Assembly (NCBI GenBank): GCA_040880365.1
Contig: JBBDIO010000109.1
Span: forward strand, 1 to 36,233
DNA from: JBBDIO01 sp040880365
GTDB taxonomy: Bacteria; Chloroflexota; Anaerolineae; Caldilineales; Caldilineaceae
DNA: 36,233 bases
Reading direction: 5' to 3'
Numbering within the stretch: the stretch's first letter is position 1; every line of letters starts with the position of its first letter. Under the pieces are notes generated by a model. It ran no database searches, had not been told where the DNA came from, and saw only the letters and a program-made list of their open reading frames with translations. This document shows positions 17,310 through 24,550 of the stretch, in pieces. Both the position numbers and the translations under genes were made by a program.

Positions 17310-17337
17310 ATTGTATGCTTTGGCTGACACGCGTCAC
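17310..17337 (-). promoter_or_regulatory. Candidate promoter of the importer operon
   Basis: The minus strand has GTGACG (17337-17332), 16 bases, then TACAAT (17315-17310, five of six consensus bases). Transcription would start near 17302, leaving a leader of about 150 bases before the OppD start. Confidence 0.35.
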
Positions 17338-17589
17338 GGTTTTCGCGGCACAGTGGGCGCGCATATCCGTAATCGCGCATAAAACGCGCATCGTATTAAC
17401 TTGGCAGGTGAACAGACTACACAGGCGATTACGCAATTGCACAAGCATGTAGTTACACAAGCACAGGGTTTACCAAACACAGGAGAGCCGTCCCACACAG
17501 ACTATGTCAGGGGGTGGTGGTGAAACAACTATCCAAAAAGAGGCTGGAATGTGGTTGCAAGCAAGCAACTCCCTTTGCGCCTGCACAAC

Positions 17590-17617
17590 TGGTGTTCAAC
17601 ATGTGGTGTTCAACATG
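17590..17617. repeat. 14-bp perfect tandem repeat, two units
   Basis: TGGTGTTCAACATG occurs twice, head to tail. Each unit holds the short palindrome TGTT-C-AACA, so the pair would offer two operator half-turn sites. It lies between the Rieske gene and the importer operon. Confidence 0.7.
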
Positions 17618-17769
17618 CAGCATAAGGGCAAAGTGAAGTCTGGGAAGCCGGCAACTACGCAATCTGTGCCTAAACGTAACAAAAATTACGAATCCAGTCA
17701 AAGACGCCACGCGTTAAAGCGCGCTATAGCTTGCACGGAATCCTGCTTAATCATACGCATCTGCACACC

Positions 17770-18138
17770 CTACAGATAGAGCACAACCGTATCGCCTTCT
17801 TGCACCACGGCATAGGTACGCACCGCCATTTTGGGATCGAAAAGCGCCTTGCCCGTGCGAATATCAAACTCCCACATGTGCCAGGGGCATTTGAGAATCT
17901 CGCCCTCGCGTTCAAAGCCCACGCCCGCGGCTTCGTCGTAAGTCACCAGCGGCCCCATGCGCCCATAACAGAGCGGCCCGGCGCGGTGTGGGCAATAGTT
18001 GAGCAGCGCAAAATACTCGCCATTCACATTAAACACGCCAATCTCGCGCCCATTCACCGCCACCAGCTTGCGTTCTCCTGGCGGCAACTCGGCAGCCGGG
18101 GCCACCACGACACGCGTCTTGTCGCGCTGTCTCATCAT
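17770..18138 (-). CDS. Stand-alone Rieske [2Fe-2S] protein
   Basis: 122 residues forming a single Rieske domain. The two cluster-binding motifs are complete: CPHRAG (C49, H51) and CPWHMWEF (C84, H87). It has no oxygenase domain, so it is either a small ferredoxin or the Rieske part of a multi-component enzyme. No catalytic partner oxygenase is visible nearby. It is third in a minus-strand series after the enolase-superfamily and amidohydrolase genes, 156 bases from the latter. Its role in that pathway is unknown. Confidence 0.9.
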   Translation of the reverse strand: MMRQRDKTRVVVAPAAELPPGERKLVAVNGREIGVFNVNGEYFALLNYCPHRAGPLCYGRMGPLVTYDEAAGVGFEREGEILKCPWHMWEFDIRTGKALFDPKMAVRTYAVVQEGDTVVLYL

Positions 18139-18258
18139 GCTCTCCTACCCTGCCTGCGTAGTGCAATATTTTGGCTCGTGCGCCTGGCGACGACCGCGCA
18201 TGACGGCATGAGCGTGTCGTCGCTCACCATCTCGCCGCCCTTGTCAACTCGCTCACGC

Positions 18259-18282
18259 TGGGGTCTTCTCTGGGGTCTTCTC
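18259..18282. repeat. 12-bp perfect tandem repeat, two units
   Basis: TGGGGTCTTCTC occurs twice, head to tail, just downstream of the amidohydrolase stop and upstream of the Rieske gene. Confidence 0.75.
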
Positions 18283-18294
18283 TGCTATCGCCGT

Positions 18295-19476
18295 TTACGT
18301 CACAGTCTCCGTCTTCTGCTCGGCCACCCCATAAAACGCCAGCGCGTTCTCGCGCATAATCTTCCGGCGCAGCCCCGCATCAAAATTCGCCAGAAACGTG
18401 CTCGGCTCGTCCCAATCCCAATGGGGATAGTCGGACGCAAAGAGCAGAATCTCGTCCGCGTGCATCCATTCCATAAACTTTTCCAGATCGCCCTTGCTGG
18501 GCATATTGGGCATGGGCTGCGAACCGAAGCGGATATTGCTGCGCACATAGTCGCTGGGCAGCTTTTTCACCCACGGCGTATAGTCGCGCAGCCCTTTCCA
18601 GTCGCCGTCCATGTGCCAGAACAGACCCGGCACCCAAAAGACATCGTGTTCGATGAACAGGAACTGGAAATCGGGAAATTTTTCAAAGACGCCTTCGCAA
18701 ATCAGGCTCACCGTGTGCGCCATAGCAATCTGGGGGCGCGCCATGCGCATTTCCAGATAGTAGGAAGGATAGCCCGCGGCGGTGGGCGGCGCGGCAATCC
18801 CTGCGCCTTCTGCGCCAAAATGCACACACAGGGGCAGCCCCACTTCCTGGCACGCGGCGTAGATGGGATGATAGAAGCGATTGCCAAAGGGCAGGCGCGC
18901 GCCCGCGGGCATGATCACCTGGGCCACATCGGGGCGATCCGCCAGCCGCTGAATTTCGGCCACGGCCAGCGCGGGGTCTTGGGGCGCGATGTGGATCGAC
19001 GCGCGGAAGCGCGGGTCTTTGGGCGTCCACTCGGCCAGCGTCCAATCGTTGAAGGCCGAGCAATAAGCCGCGGCATAGTCGGCATCGGGATGCACCGCCG
19101 TGGCATAGGGGCCGCCCGTCAACACAGCCAGCTCGATGTTATAGACATCCAGATGCTTGGTGATGCAAACTTCGGGCTGGGTCGCGGGATTCACCTCTGC
19201 GCCCACCCACAAATCCTGGCGCGCGCCCTTCCCCGGCACATTCGTATGGCCCAGACTGGGCATCATCGCGCCAAATTCCTTGATGTGCTCAATATAATGG
19301 CGCGGCAACCAGGGGAAAAGCGTAGCGGGATCGTCGAACTGGTGATGTATATCGCAATCGATAATGCCATAATCGGGCAGCCCTTTGGCACGCGCAGGCG
19401 TATCCCCATTTGTGACTGCGCCATTGGTAGCTGCGCCGTTGATAGCTGCCCCGTTAGTTGATGTCCTGGAGGACAT
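18295..19476 (-). CDS. Amidohydrolase-2 family metal-dependent hydrolase/decarboxylase
   Basis: 393 residues in an amidohydrolase TIM barrel. The N-terminal metal motif is D-x-D-x-H-H (YGIIDCDIHHQF). A barrel His lies in LPLCVHFG, and the C-terminal Asp in LFASDYPHWDWDEP. The family hydrolyses or decarboxylates small carboxylic or aromatic substrates. The start ATG at 19476 was chosen because AGGAAAGGG lies 9 bases upstream; upstream GTG and ATG codons fall inside or before that site. The first 25 residues are a low-complexity Asn-Gly-Ala tail encoded by a 15-bp tandem repeat. It follows the enolase-superfamily gene by 52 bases, probably in one operon. Confidence 0.87.
   Translation of the reverse strand: MSSRTSTNGAAINGAATNGAVTNGDTPARAKGLPDYGIIDCDIHHQFDDPATLFPWLPRHYIEHIKEFGAMMPSLGHTNVPGKGARQDLWVGAEVNPATQPEVCITKHLDVYNIELAVLTGGPYATAVHPDADYAAAYCSAFNDWTLAEWTPKDPRFRASIHIAPQDPALAVAEIQRLADRPDVAQVIMPAGARLPFGNRFYHPIYAACQEVGLPLCVHFGAEGAGIAAPPTAAGYPSYYLEMRMARPQIAMAHTVSLICEGVFEKFPDFQFLFIEHDVFWVPGLFWHMDGDWKGLRDYTPWVKKLPSDYVRSNIRFGSQPMPNMPSKGDLEKFMEWMHADEILLFASDYPHWDWDEPSTFLANFDAGLRRKIMRENALAFYGVAEQKTETVT
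19408..19452. repeat. 15-bp in-frame tandem repeat, three units
   Basis: Units 19408-19422, 19423-19437 and 19438-19452 (the second is ATTGGTAGCTGCGCC) encode NGAAI-NGAAT-NGAVT at the N-terminus of the amidohydrolase. A partial fourth unit follows. Confidence 0.8.
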
Positions 19477-19528
19477 GTAGATTTTCCCTTTCCTCAACAT
19501 CACTCAAAAAAGTCACTTAAAAAGTCGC

Positions 19529-20686
19529 CTAAATCCCCTTGCGCCGCCCGCCGCGTGCCGTGGGGCGCGCCAGGGGCGGATGCGCCGCCATCTCGTCTTC
19601 GTTGAGCGTCAATCCCAGCCCCGGCGCGTCGGGCACAGTCACATAGCCATCCTGCTGGCGGGGAAAGCCGTCGAACACGGTGAAATAGTGACCCGTGTAA
19701 AATTCGGCGTGATATTCCTGGATCTCGAAATTGAGAATGGCCGCGCACAGGTGCATTTCGGCGATTGCGCCCACGGGCGAACAGACATTGTGGGGCGCGA
19801 CGGTGATGTGCTTGGCTTCGGCAATCGTCGCAATCTTCTTCAATTCGGTAATGCCGCCCGCATTGGCAATATCGGGCTGCAACACATCCGCGGCGTGCGC
19901 CTCTACAATCTGGGCAAAGGGAAATTTGGTATAGAGCCGTTCGCCCGTGGCAATCGGAATATTGACCCGGTCGCGCACATTGCGCAGTTCGGCGATATTT
20001 TCTTCGGAGACGGGTTCTTCATAGACAAGCGGGCGATAGGCTTCCAGCCGCTGTCCCAGCTGGATGGCGGTGGCGGTGTTAAATTTGGCGTGGGCCTCTA
20101 CCAGAATATCCACATGGGGACCCACCGCCTCGCGCACCGCGGCGACCCGGTCTTCGGCCAACTGGGCCTCTGCCAGCGAAATTTTGTAAAAATTATCCTG
20201 CCCAAAGGGATCAAACTTCATGGCGGTATAGCCCATATCCACCACGCGCCGGGCTTCTTCCCCGTTCTGTTCGGGCGTGCCGGGGTTGGTATACCACCCG
20301 TTGGCATAGACGCGTATCTGCTTGCGATAGGCCCCGCCCAATAGCTTGTAGACGGGCTGATCCAGCAACTTGCCCTTGATATCCCACAGGGCAATGTCGA
20401 TGCCCGAAATCGCGGTAGAGGCCAGCCGCCCGCCGCGCGCATGGGGGTTGTGATAGAGCGTGCTCCAGTGCACCTCGTGATCCAGCGGATCTTCGCCCAC
20501 CAGATAGGTCTCGACAAAATTGCGAATCAACCCCTTGACTTCGGCATGATCTTCCATGGGGCTGGCATCGCCCAGGCCAAAGACACCGGGCGCATCGGTG
20601 TTCAGTTTGACAATGAGCCAGTTGCGCGAGGCATTGTGATGTTTGGCCGAAAATTCGCGAAATTCCACGCCGGTAATGGCAGGCAT
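19529..20686 (-). CDS. Enolase-superfamily enzyme (mandelate racemase/muconate lactonizing type)
   Basis: 385 residues. The MR/MLE N-terminal capping domain is followed by the barrel. Metal-site regions are visible in DILVEAHAKFN, PLVYEEPVSEEN and PIATGERLYTKF. The general-base His is in TVAPHNVCSPVGA, and LQPDIANAGGITELKKI is the usual strand. The pattern resembles the sugar-acid dehydratase (galactonate/gluconate) subgroup, but the first metal region reads EAH rather than the usual D-x-H, so the substrate is open. The start ATG at 20686 was chosen for GAGGAG 9 bases upstream. It is first in the operon with the amidohydrolase and Rieske genes. Confidence 0.88.
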   Translation of the reverse strand: MPAITGVEFREFSAKHHNASRNWLIVKLNTDAPGVFGLGDASPMEDHAEVKGLIRNFVETYLVGEDPLDHEVHWSTLYHNPHARGGRLASTAISGIDIALWDIKGKLLDQPVYKLLGGAYRKQIRVYANGWYTNPGTPEQNGEEARRVVDMGYTAMKFDPFGQDNFYKISLAEAQLAEDRVAAVREAVGPHVDILVEAHAKFNTATAIQLGQRLEAYRPLVYEEPVSEENIAELRNVRDRVNIPIATGERLYTKFPFAQIVEAHAADVLQPDIANAGGITELKKIATIAEAKHITVAPHNVCSPVGAIAEMHLCAAILNFEIQEYHAEFYTGHYFTVFDGFPRQQDGYVTVPDAPGLGLTLNEDEMAAHPPLARPTARGGRRKGI

Positions 20687-20800
20687 ATGCAGACTCTCCT
20701 CGTCTGGGTGAGATATTTTTCTGATGGATAATTGGCGGCAGACAGGTGATAGCGGGAGCACTGCGCGCTGTACTTGAGTGTGCTGTGCGCCTGTAGCAGA

Positions 20801-20829
20801 ATCTTACAGAGGAACCGGCAGGGTGTCAA
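20801..20829 (-). promoter_or_regulatory. Sigma-70-type promoter of the enolase-superfamily operon
   Basis: The minus strand has a perfect TTGACA (20829-20824), a 17-base spacer and TAAGAT (20806-20801). Transcription would start near 20793, about 107 bases before the ATG at 20686. Confidence 0.7.
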
Positions 20830-20901
20830 TCGGCACAGGCGCGGTCGGGCGCGGAGACGCGACCGTCAACGCCGATGCCGCGCAGATGGCGACGTGTGCG
20901 T

Positions 20902-20930
20902 TTTCCAAATTGCAGATTGGCGGCTACACT
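20902..20930 (+). promoter_or_regulatory. Candidate divergent promoter of the isomerase-like gene
   Basis: TTTCCA (20902-20907), a 17-base spacer and TACACT (20925-20930), each box matching four of six consensus bases. The ATG follows at 20971. Confidence 0.4.
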
Positions 20931-20970
20931 TGGCTCAATCTACCCAATCCACTTAGAAAGCACAGTGACC

Positions 20971-21753
20971 ATGTCTGCCAATCGACCAACCCTGATTTCC
21001 GTTGTTCAATATATCTCTGCTCTGGAAGCGGGCACTATGAGTATCGACAATCTCATCGACAAGGCCCTGGCCCTGGGCGTCGACGGTGTGGAACTGCGCC
21101 GAGAGCTATGGCGCAACTATGCCGATGAGCTGCCCGCGGTCCGCGCCCGGCTGGAAGCCGAAAAGCTGCACGTGACCTATGCCACCTTCAGCGTACTGTT
21201 TGCTCCCGACGACGACGCGCACGCGCTGCTGCTCCACGACATGGACACGGCCCACGCGCTAGGCTCACCGCTGCTGCGCGTCTTCCCCGGCGCAACGCCT
21301 GCCGATCTCAACGGCGCGGGCTGGAACCGCGCGCGGGCAGCCATCGACCACGCCGCCGGCCTGGGGCTGGAGATTGCCCTGGAAAATTTCAGCGGCACGC
21401 CGGGCGGCACGCTGGCCGAAATTCAGCACATTCTCAACACCATCAACGTGCCCGCGCTCAAGACCAATATCGATACCGGCAACTATCCGCTGCACGGGCA
21501 GGATGTGGTCGAAGCCATCCAGGCGATTGGCGACCGCGCCATCTATGTCCATCTCAAAGACTATGCAGGCAAACCGGACGGCGCCACGGTCGCGCTGGGT
21601 CAGGGCGACGCGCCCCTGCGCGAAATTCTCGCCGCGTTGGCCGCCCTGCCCCAAAATCTCCTCTACTGCTTCGAATTTGGCGGCGGCGAAGACCCGGATA
21701 CCCGCATCCGCCAGGCACAGACCTTTCTGCAGCAGATTGCGGCGCAGGGGTAA
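20971..21753 (+). CDS. Sugar phosphate isomerase/epimerase-like TIM barrel
   Basis: 260 residues of the xylose-isomerase-like (AP_endonuc_2) fold. Likely metal-site residues are Glu in IALENFSGTPGG, Asp in TNIDTGNYPLHG, His/Asp in YVHLKDYAG and Glu in CFEFGGGED. The family includes sugar and inosose isomerases and hydroxypyruvate isomerase; sequence does not choose. The start at 20971 (ATG TCT GCC) was chosen because longer frames read through the promoter region; AGAAAG stands 10 bases upstream. It diverges from the enolase-superfamily gene and may act in the same sugar-acid-like pathway. It ends two bases before the stop of the convergent VOC gene. Confidence 0.87.
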   Translation: MSANRPTLISVVQYISALEAGTMSIDNLIDKALALGVDGVELRRELWRNYADELPAVRARLEAEKLHVTYATFSVLFAPDDDAHALLLHDMDTAHALGSPLLRVFPGATPADLNGAGWNRARAAIDHAAGLGLEIALENFSGTPGGTLAEIQHILNTINVPALKTNIDTGNYPLHGQDVVEAIQAIGDRAIYVHLKDYAGKPDGATVALGQGDAPLREILAALAALPQNLLYCFEFGGGEDPDTRIRQAQTFLQQIAAQG

Positions 21754-21755
21754 GT

Positions 21756-22343
21756 CTACCCGCCATAAGCATGTTTTGCGCCGCGATCCTCGGATAGAGA
21801 ATCCTGGGTCGCGGCGGTGAGCTTCTCGATGGCGTCGGCCAAATGCGCATCGGCAATGTTATAGTCGCCCGCAGCCACGCGGATGCGATGCGCTTCGAGC
21901 AGCACCTGGGCGTGGGTAATGCCTGCCGGCGGTTCGAACTTGTAGGCCGAAAGCTCAAAAAGCTGGCCCAGCGGGTCGCGGAAATAGATGGAATCCATAA
22001 ACCCCCGGTCGATCTCGCCCGAATGGCTGATGCCGCGCGCTTCCAGACGGGCGGCGGCCTGGGTATAGGTTGCCCGCGAGACGCTGAAGGCTATGTGGTG
22101 CAGATTGCCGATGCCTTCGGGGTTGGGCGTGGAGTCGGGCTTCCGGTCTTCGCGCGTGAAGATGGTAATCAGCCGTCCATCGCCGGGGTCGAAATAGAGA
22201 TGGCTCTCCTCTTTCACATCCAGGTTGGGCTGTTCGAATACAAAGGGCATCCCCAATACACCCTCCCAAAAGTCGATGGAAGTCTGGCGGTCCGCCCCAA
22301 TCAGGGTAATGTGGTGGACGCCCTGGCTCTGAATTTTCTGCAT
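21756..22343 (-). CDS. VOC-superfamily metalloenzyme (glyoxalase/extradiol dioxygenase-like)
   Basis: 195 residues with two beta-alpha-beta-beta-beta modules. Metal-ligand-type residues are His in GVHHITLIG, His in NLHHIAFSV and Glu in GQLFELSAYKF. Such proteins isomerise, epimerise or cleave rings with a divalent metal. The layout resembles ring-cleaving-dioxygenase-annotated proteins of about half the usual length. The start is ATG at 22343. A small ORF ends 18 bases upstream on the same strand and probably shares its promoter. A 5-bp hairpin (GGGTA/TACCC, 21748-21761) covers both convergent stop codons but lacks a U-tract. Confidence 0.85.
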   Translation of the reverse strand: MQKIQSQGVHHITLIGADRQTSIDFWEGVLGMPFVFEQPNLDVKEESHLYFDPGDGRLITIFTREDRKPDSTPNPEGIGNLHHIAFSVSRATYTQAAARLEARGISHSGEIDRGFMDSIYFRDPLGQLFELSAYKFEPPAGITHAQVLLEAHRIRVAAGDYNIADAHLADAIEKLTAATQDSLSEDRGAKHAYGG

Positions 22344-22361
22344 TATGATTCCTTGTCTCTA

Positions 22362-22547
22362 TTAATCCTTGTCGCTATTAGACCGTATAGCGGTCTGGCT
22401 GGGATCCAGCAGTCGCATGAGCAATTCCGCCTGTGCGGTCGATGCCGCGGCGGCAATGCCCTGGATCATAGGCTCCATGACGGGCGTCACATACACAGGC
22501 AGGCGTTGCGTATAAAATTGCGCAATGTTCGAATAATGTTCTGCCAT
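22362..22547 (-). CDS. Small hypothetical protein (61 aa) upstream of the VOC gene
   Basis: I do not recognise a family. The product begins MAEHYSNIAQFYTQRLPVYV and is predicted mostly helical, with no membrane segment. The ATG at 22547 has GAGAAG 7 bases upstream. An ATG five codons earlier is possible but has no ribosome-binding site. Support for a real gene: a good promoter (22590-22619) points at it, its start falls about 36 bases from the predicted transcript start, and it is tightly followed by the VOC gene. It may be a small partner or regulator of that protein. Confidence 0.55.
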   Translation of the reverse strand: MAEHYSNIAQFYTQRLPVYVTPVMEPMIQGIAAAASTAQAELLMRLLDPSQTAIRSNSDKD

Positions 22548-22567
22548 TTGCTCACTTCTCATAACAC

Positions 22568-22582
22568 AGGGTGTACCACCCT
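22568..22582. promoter_or_regulatory. 15-bp palindrome, likely operator
   Basis: AGGGTG-TAC-CACCCT is a perfect inverted repeat. It lies immediately downstream of the predicted transcription start (about 22583) of the small-ORF/VOC operon, a classic repressor position. Confidence 0.6.
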
Positions 22583-22589
22583 ATTTCCC

Positions 22590-22619
22590 AGTCTACACCC
22601 AAGCCAGAGAGGGCGTCAA
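22590..22619 (-). promoter_or_regulatory. Promoter of the small-ORF/VOC operon
   Basis: The minus strand has TTGACG (22619-22614), 18 bases, then TAGACT (22595-22590). It is divergent from the promoter at 22627-22653; the two -35 boxes are only eight bases apart. Confidence 0.6.
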
Positions 22620-22626
22620 GGAAGTT

Positions 22627-22653
22627 TTGACCTATGCCCCGGCGTGCTATAAT
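22627..22653 (+). promoter_or_regulatory. Extended -10 promoter of the F420 gene cluster
   Basis: TTGACC (22627-22632), a 15-base spacer and a perfect TATAAT (22648-22653) preceded by TGC, giving an extended -10. Transcription would start near 22660. The short spacer is compensated by the TGn motif. Confidence 0.7.
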
Positions 22654-22679
22654 GCGGCGGACGCAGGGGCATTGCAAGC

Positions 22680-23384
22680 ATGGAAACCGCGGGCCGCATG
22701 GCAGATTCCCAGGACACGTTCACAATCGCATCTACCATACCGAAGCCAGCGAGCCTTACCGACCAGTCTGCGAGAAATCCTGCGGCAGAATTTGCCCACC
22801 TGGCACGCAGCCGGCGGTCGATTCGCCGCTATACGACACGGCCTGTCGACCGCAGCATACTGGAAGAGCTGCTGACAAGTGCATGTTGGGCGCCTTCGGC
22901 CCACAACCGTCAACCGTGGCGGTTTTGCGTGGTCACCAATCTGCCGGTCAAAAACGAATTGAGCCGGCGCATGGGCGAACAGTGGCGCGCCGACCTGAGC
23001 GCGGATGACGCGGATCCCAATTTTATCGCCCGGCGGGTTGCCATCAGCCATGCCCGGATCACCGGGGCAGCCGCGCTGGTGATCGCCGCGCTTTGCATGG
23101 AAGACATGGACAGCTATGCTGATGCCCTGCGCAACTCTGCCGAACAGATGATGGCGGTGCAGAGCGTGGCGCTGGCGTGCCAGAATCTGCTGCTGGCGGC
23201 CCACGCCCACGGGCTGGGCGCGTGCTGGATGTGTGCACCGCTCTTTGTGCCGGATCTGGTGCGCGATGTCCTGGACCTGCCCGCGCATTGGGAACCCCAG
23301 TCCCTGATTACGCTGGGGTACCCCGCCGAAGAAAAGACCAAAGAACGTGCGGACCCGGCGACCCGCATCCTGTGGCGCGAATAA
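22680..23384 (+). CDS. Nitroreductase-family FMN protein, FbiB C-terminal-like (putative dehydro-F420-0 reductase)
   Basis: 234 residues, nitroreductase fold. The FMN-phosphate-binding start is RRSIRRYTTRPVD, followed by SACWAPSAHNRQPWRF and LGACWMCAPLFV. The segment resembles the C-terminal domain of actinobacterial FbiB, which reduces dehydro-F420-0. The FbiB N-terminal glutamyl-ligase domain is absent, and no separate cofE is in the window. The first 35 residues are low-complexity. The start is ATG at 22680; ATG at 22698 is an alternative, and neither has a strong ribosome-binding site. It lies upstream of cofD and cofC on the same strand, which supports an F420 role. A stand-alone nitroreductase is the alternative reading. 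Confidence 0.8.
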   Translation: METAGRMADSQDTFTIASTIPKPASLTDQSARNPAAEFAHLARSRRSIRRYTTRPVDRSILEELLTSACWAPSAHNRQPWRFCVVTNLPVKNELSRRMGEQWRADLSADDADPNFIARRVAISHARITGAAALVIAALCMEDMDSYADALRNSAEQMMAVQSVALACQNLLLAAHAHGLGACWMCAPLFVPDLVRDVLDLPAHWEPQSLITLGYPAEEKTKERADPATRILWRE

Positions 23385-23512
23385 GCAGAAAACACCCAGA
23401 CTCATACCCAAACTACACTTGCATGAGGCGGGAATCGTACCCTCCCCGGCATTCCCCCGGATTCATCCGCCACTTCTAACCAACCTTCACCAGATACGCA
23501 GCATATGCCGCC

Positions 23513-24496
23513 ATGAATCAACTGACACCAGAAGATACACCCCGCACCGAATTCGCCGACCAACGCATTCTCGCCATTGCCGGGGGCGTGGGTGGAGCCA
23601 AACTCGCGGCAGGCTTACAGGCAATCACCGCGCCGGGCCGTCTGACCGTGGTGGTCAACACCGGCGACGATTTTGAACACTGGGGGCTGACCATCTGCCC
23701 CGATCTGGATACCGTCATGTACAATCTGGCGGGCATTCACAACCCCGAAACCGGATGGGGCCGCGCCCACGAAACCTTTGCCGCGCTGGAAGCCATGTCG
23801 CGCCTGGGCGGCGAAGACTGGTTTCGCTTGGGCGATCAGGATCTCGCGCTCCACCTGCGGCGTACCGAATGGCTGCGCCAGGGCGTTTCGCTGACCGAAA
23901 TCACCGACCGCCTGCGTCGAGGGCTGGGCGTTGCCACGAATATCCTGCCCATGAGCGACGATCCCGTGCGCACGCTGGTGCATACCGACGAAGGCGATCT
24001 GCCCTTCCAACATTACTTTGTGCGCCGCCGCTACGAACCCACCGTCATCGATATCAGCTTTGTGGGTGCGCGCGAGGCGCGCCTACATCCAACCCTGGTC
24101 CAGGCCGTAGAGCGCGCCGATTTGATTGTGTTGTGCCCCAGCAATCCCTATCTGTCTATCGATCCGATTCTCGCGGTCAATGGCATGGCGCGTCTGCTGC
24201 GTCGGGCCGATGCGCCCATCATCGCCGTAAGCCCCATTGTGGGCGGGCAAGCCATCAAAGGGCCTGCCGCCAAACTCATGCGCGAGCTAGGCCAGATGGT
24301 CAGCCCCATCACCGTGGTAGACCATTTTGACGGCATGTTGAACGGTTTTGTGCTGGATCAAACCGACGCCGCCATCCGCCAGGCGATTGATGTGCCGGTG
24401 CTGGTGACCGATACACTGATGACCGATATGGCGACCAAAGCACGCCTGGCCCAGGAAACGTTGCGCTTTGGCATGGAGATGCGCAATGCAGGCTGA
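23513..24496 (+). CDS. cofD: 2-phospho-L-lactate/enolpyruvyl transferase (CofD/FbiA), F420 biosynthesis
   Basis: 327 residues, the usual length. The N-terminal AIAGGVGGAKLAAGL (22-36) and VVNTGDDFEHWGLTICPDLDT are diagnostic of CofD. SNPYLSIDPILAV and VSPIVGGQAIKGPAAKLM follow. The enzyme transfers the phospho-lactyl or enolpyruvyl group from the guanosine-diphosphate donor to the deazaflavin FO, giving (dehydro-)F420-0. The donor is made by the CofC/FbiD product encoded 54 bases downstream, and the next reduction may be done by the upstream nitroreductase. The ATG at 23513 has a weak ribosome-binding site. Confidence 0.95.
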   Translation: MNQLTPEDTPRTEFADQRILAIAGGVGGAKLAAGLQAITAPGRLTVVVNTGDDFEHWGLTICPDLDTVMYNLAGIHNPETGWGRAHETFAALEAMSRLGGEDWFRLGDQDLALHLRRTEWLRQGVSLTEITDRLRRGLGVATNILPMSDDPVRTLVHTDEGDLPFQHYFVRRRYEPTVIDISFVGAREARLHPTLVQAVERADLIVLCPSNPYLSIDPILAVNGMARLLRRADAPIIAVSPIVGGQAIKGPAAKLMRELGQMVSPITVVDHFDGMLNGFVLDQTDAAIRQAIDVPVLVTDTLMTDMATKARLAQETLRFGMEMRNAG

Positions 24497-24550
24497 AGCG
24501 GGCCGCGTCTACGCTTCCCCGCGTATACGTGGCACCGGACGCGCGTCGCG

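Larger units (their letters stand above)
17150..17769. promoter_or_regulatory. 620-base intergenic region upstream of the importer operon
   Basis: No convincing gene: the short open frames lack ribosome-binding sites and family signals. It holds a candidate minus-strand promoter (17310-17337), an inverted repeat TGAC-ACGC-GTCA (17325-17336) overlapping that -35 box, and a 14-bp tandem repeat (17590-17617). It also separates the importer operon from the Rieske gene. Confidence 0.5.

Noticed and set aside
17216..17779. Small plus-strand open frames of 78 and 91 codons in the intergenic region
   Set aside because: They have no ribosome-binding site and no family signal, and one runs into the Rieske gene. 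Not supported as genes.
17731..19461. 576-aa plus-strand open frame
   Set aside because: It is antisense to the Rieske and amidohydrolase genes, which carry intact metal-binding motifs.
21748..21761. Terminator between the convergent isomerase-like and VOC genes
   Set aside because: The stem is only 5 bp and there is no U-tract in either direction.
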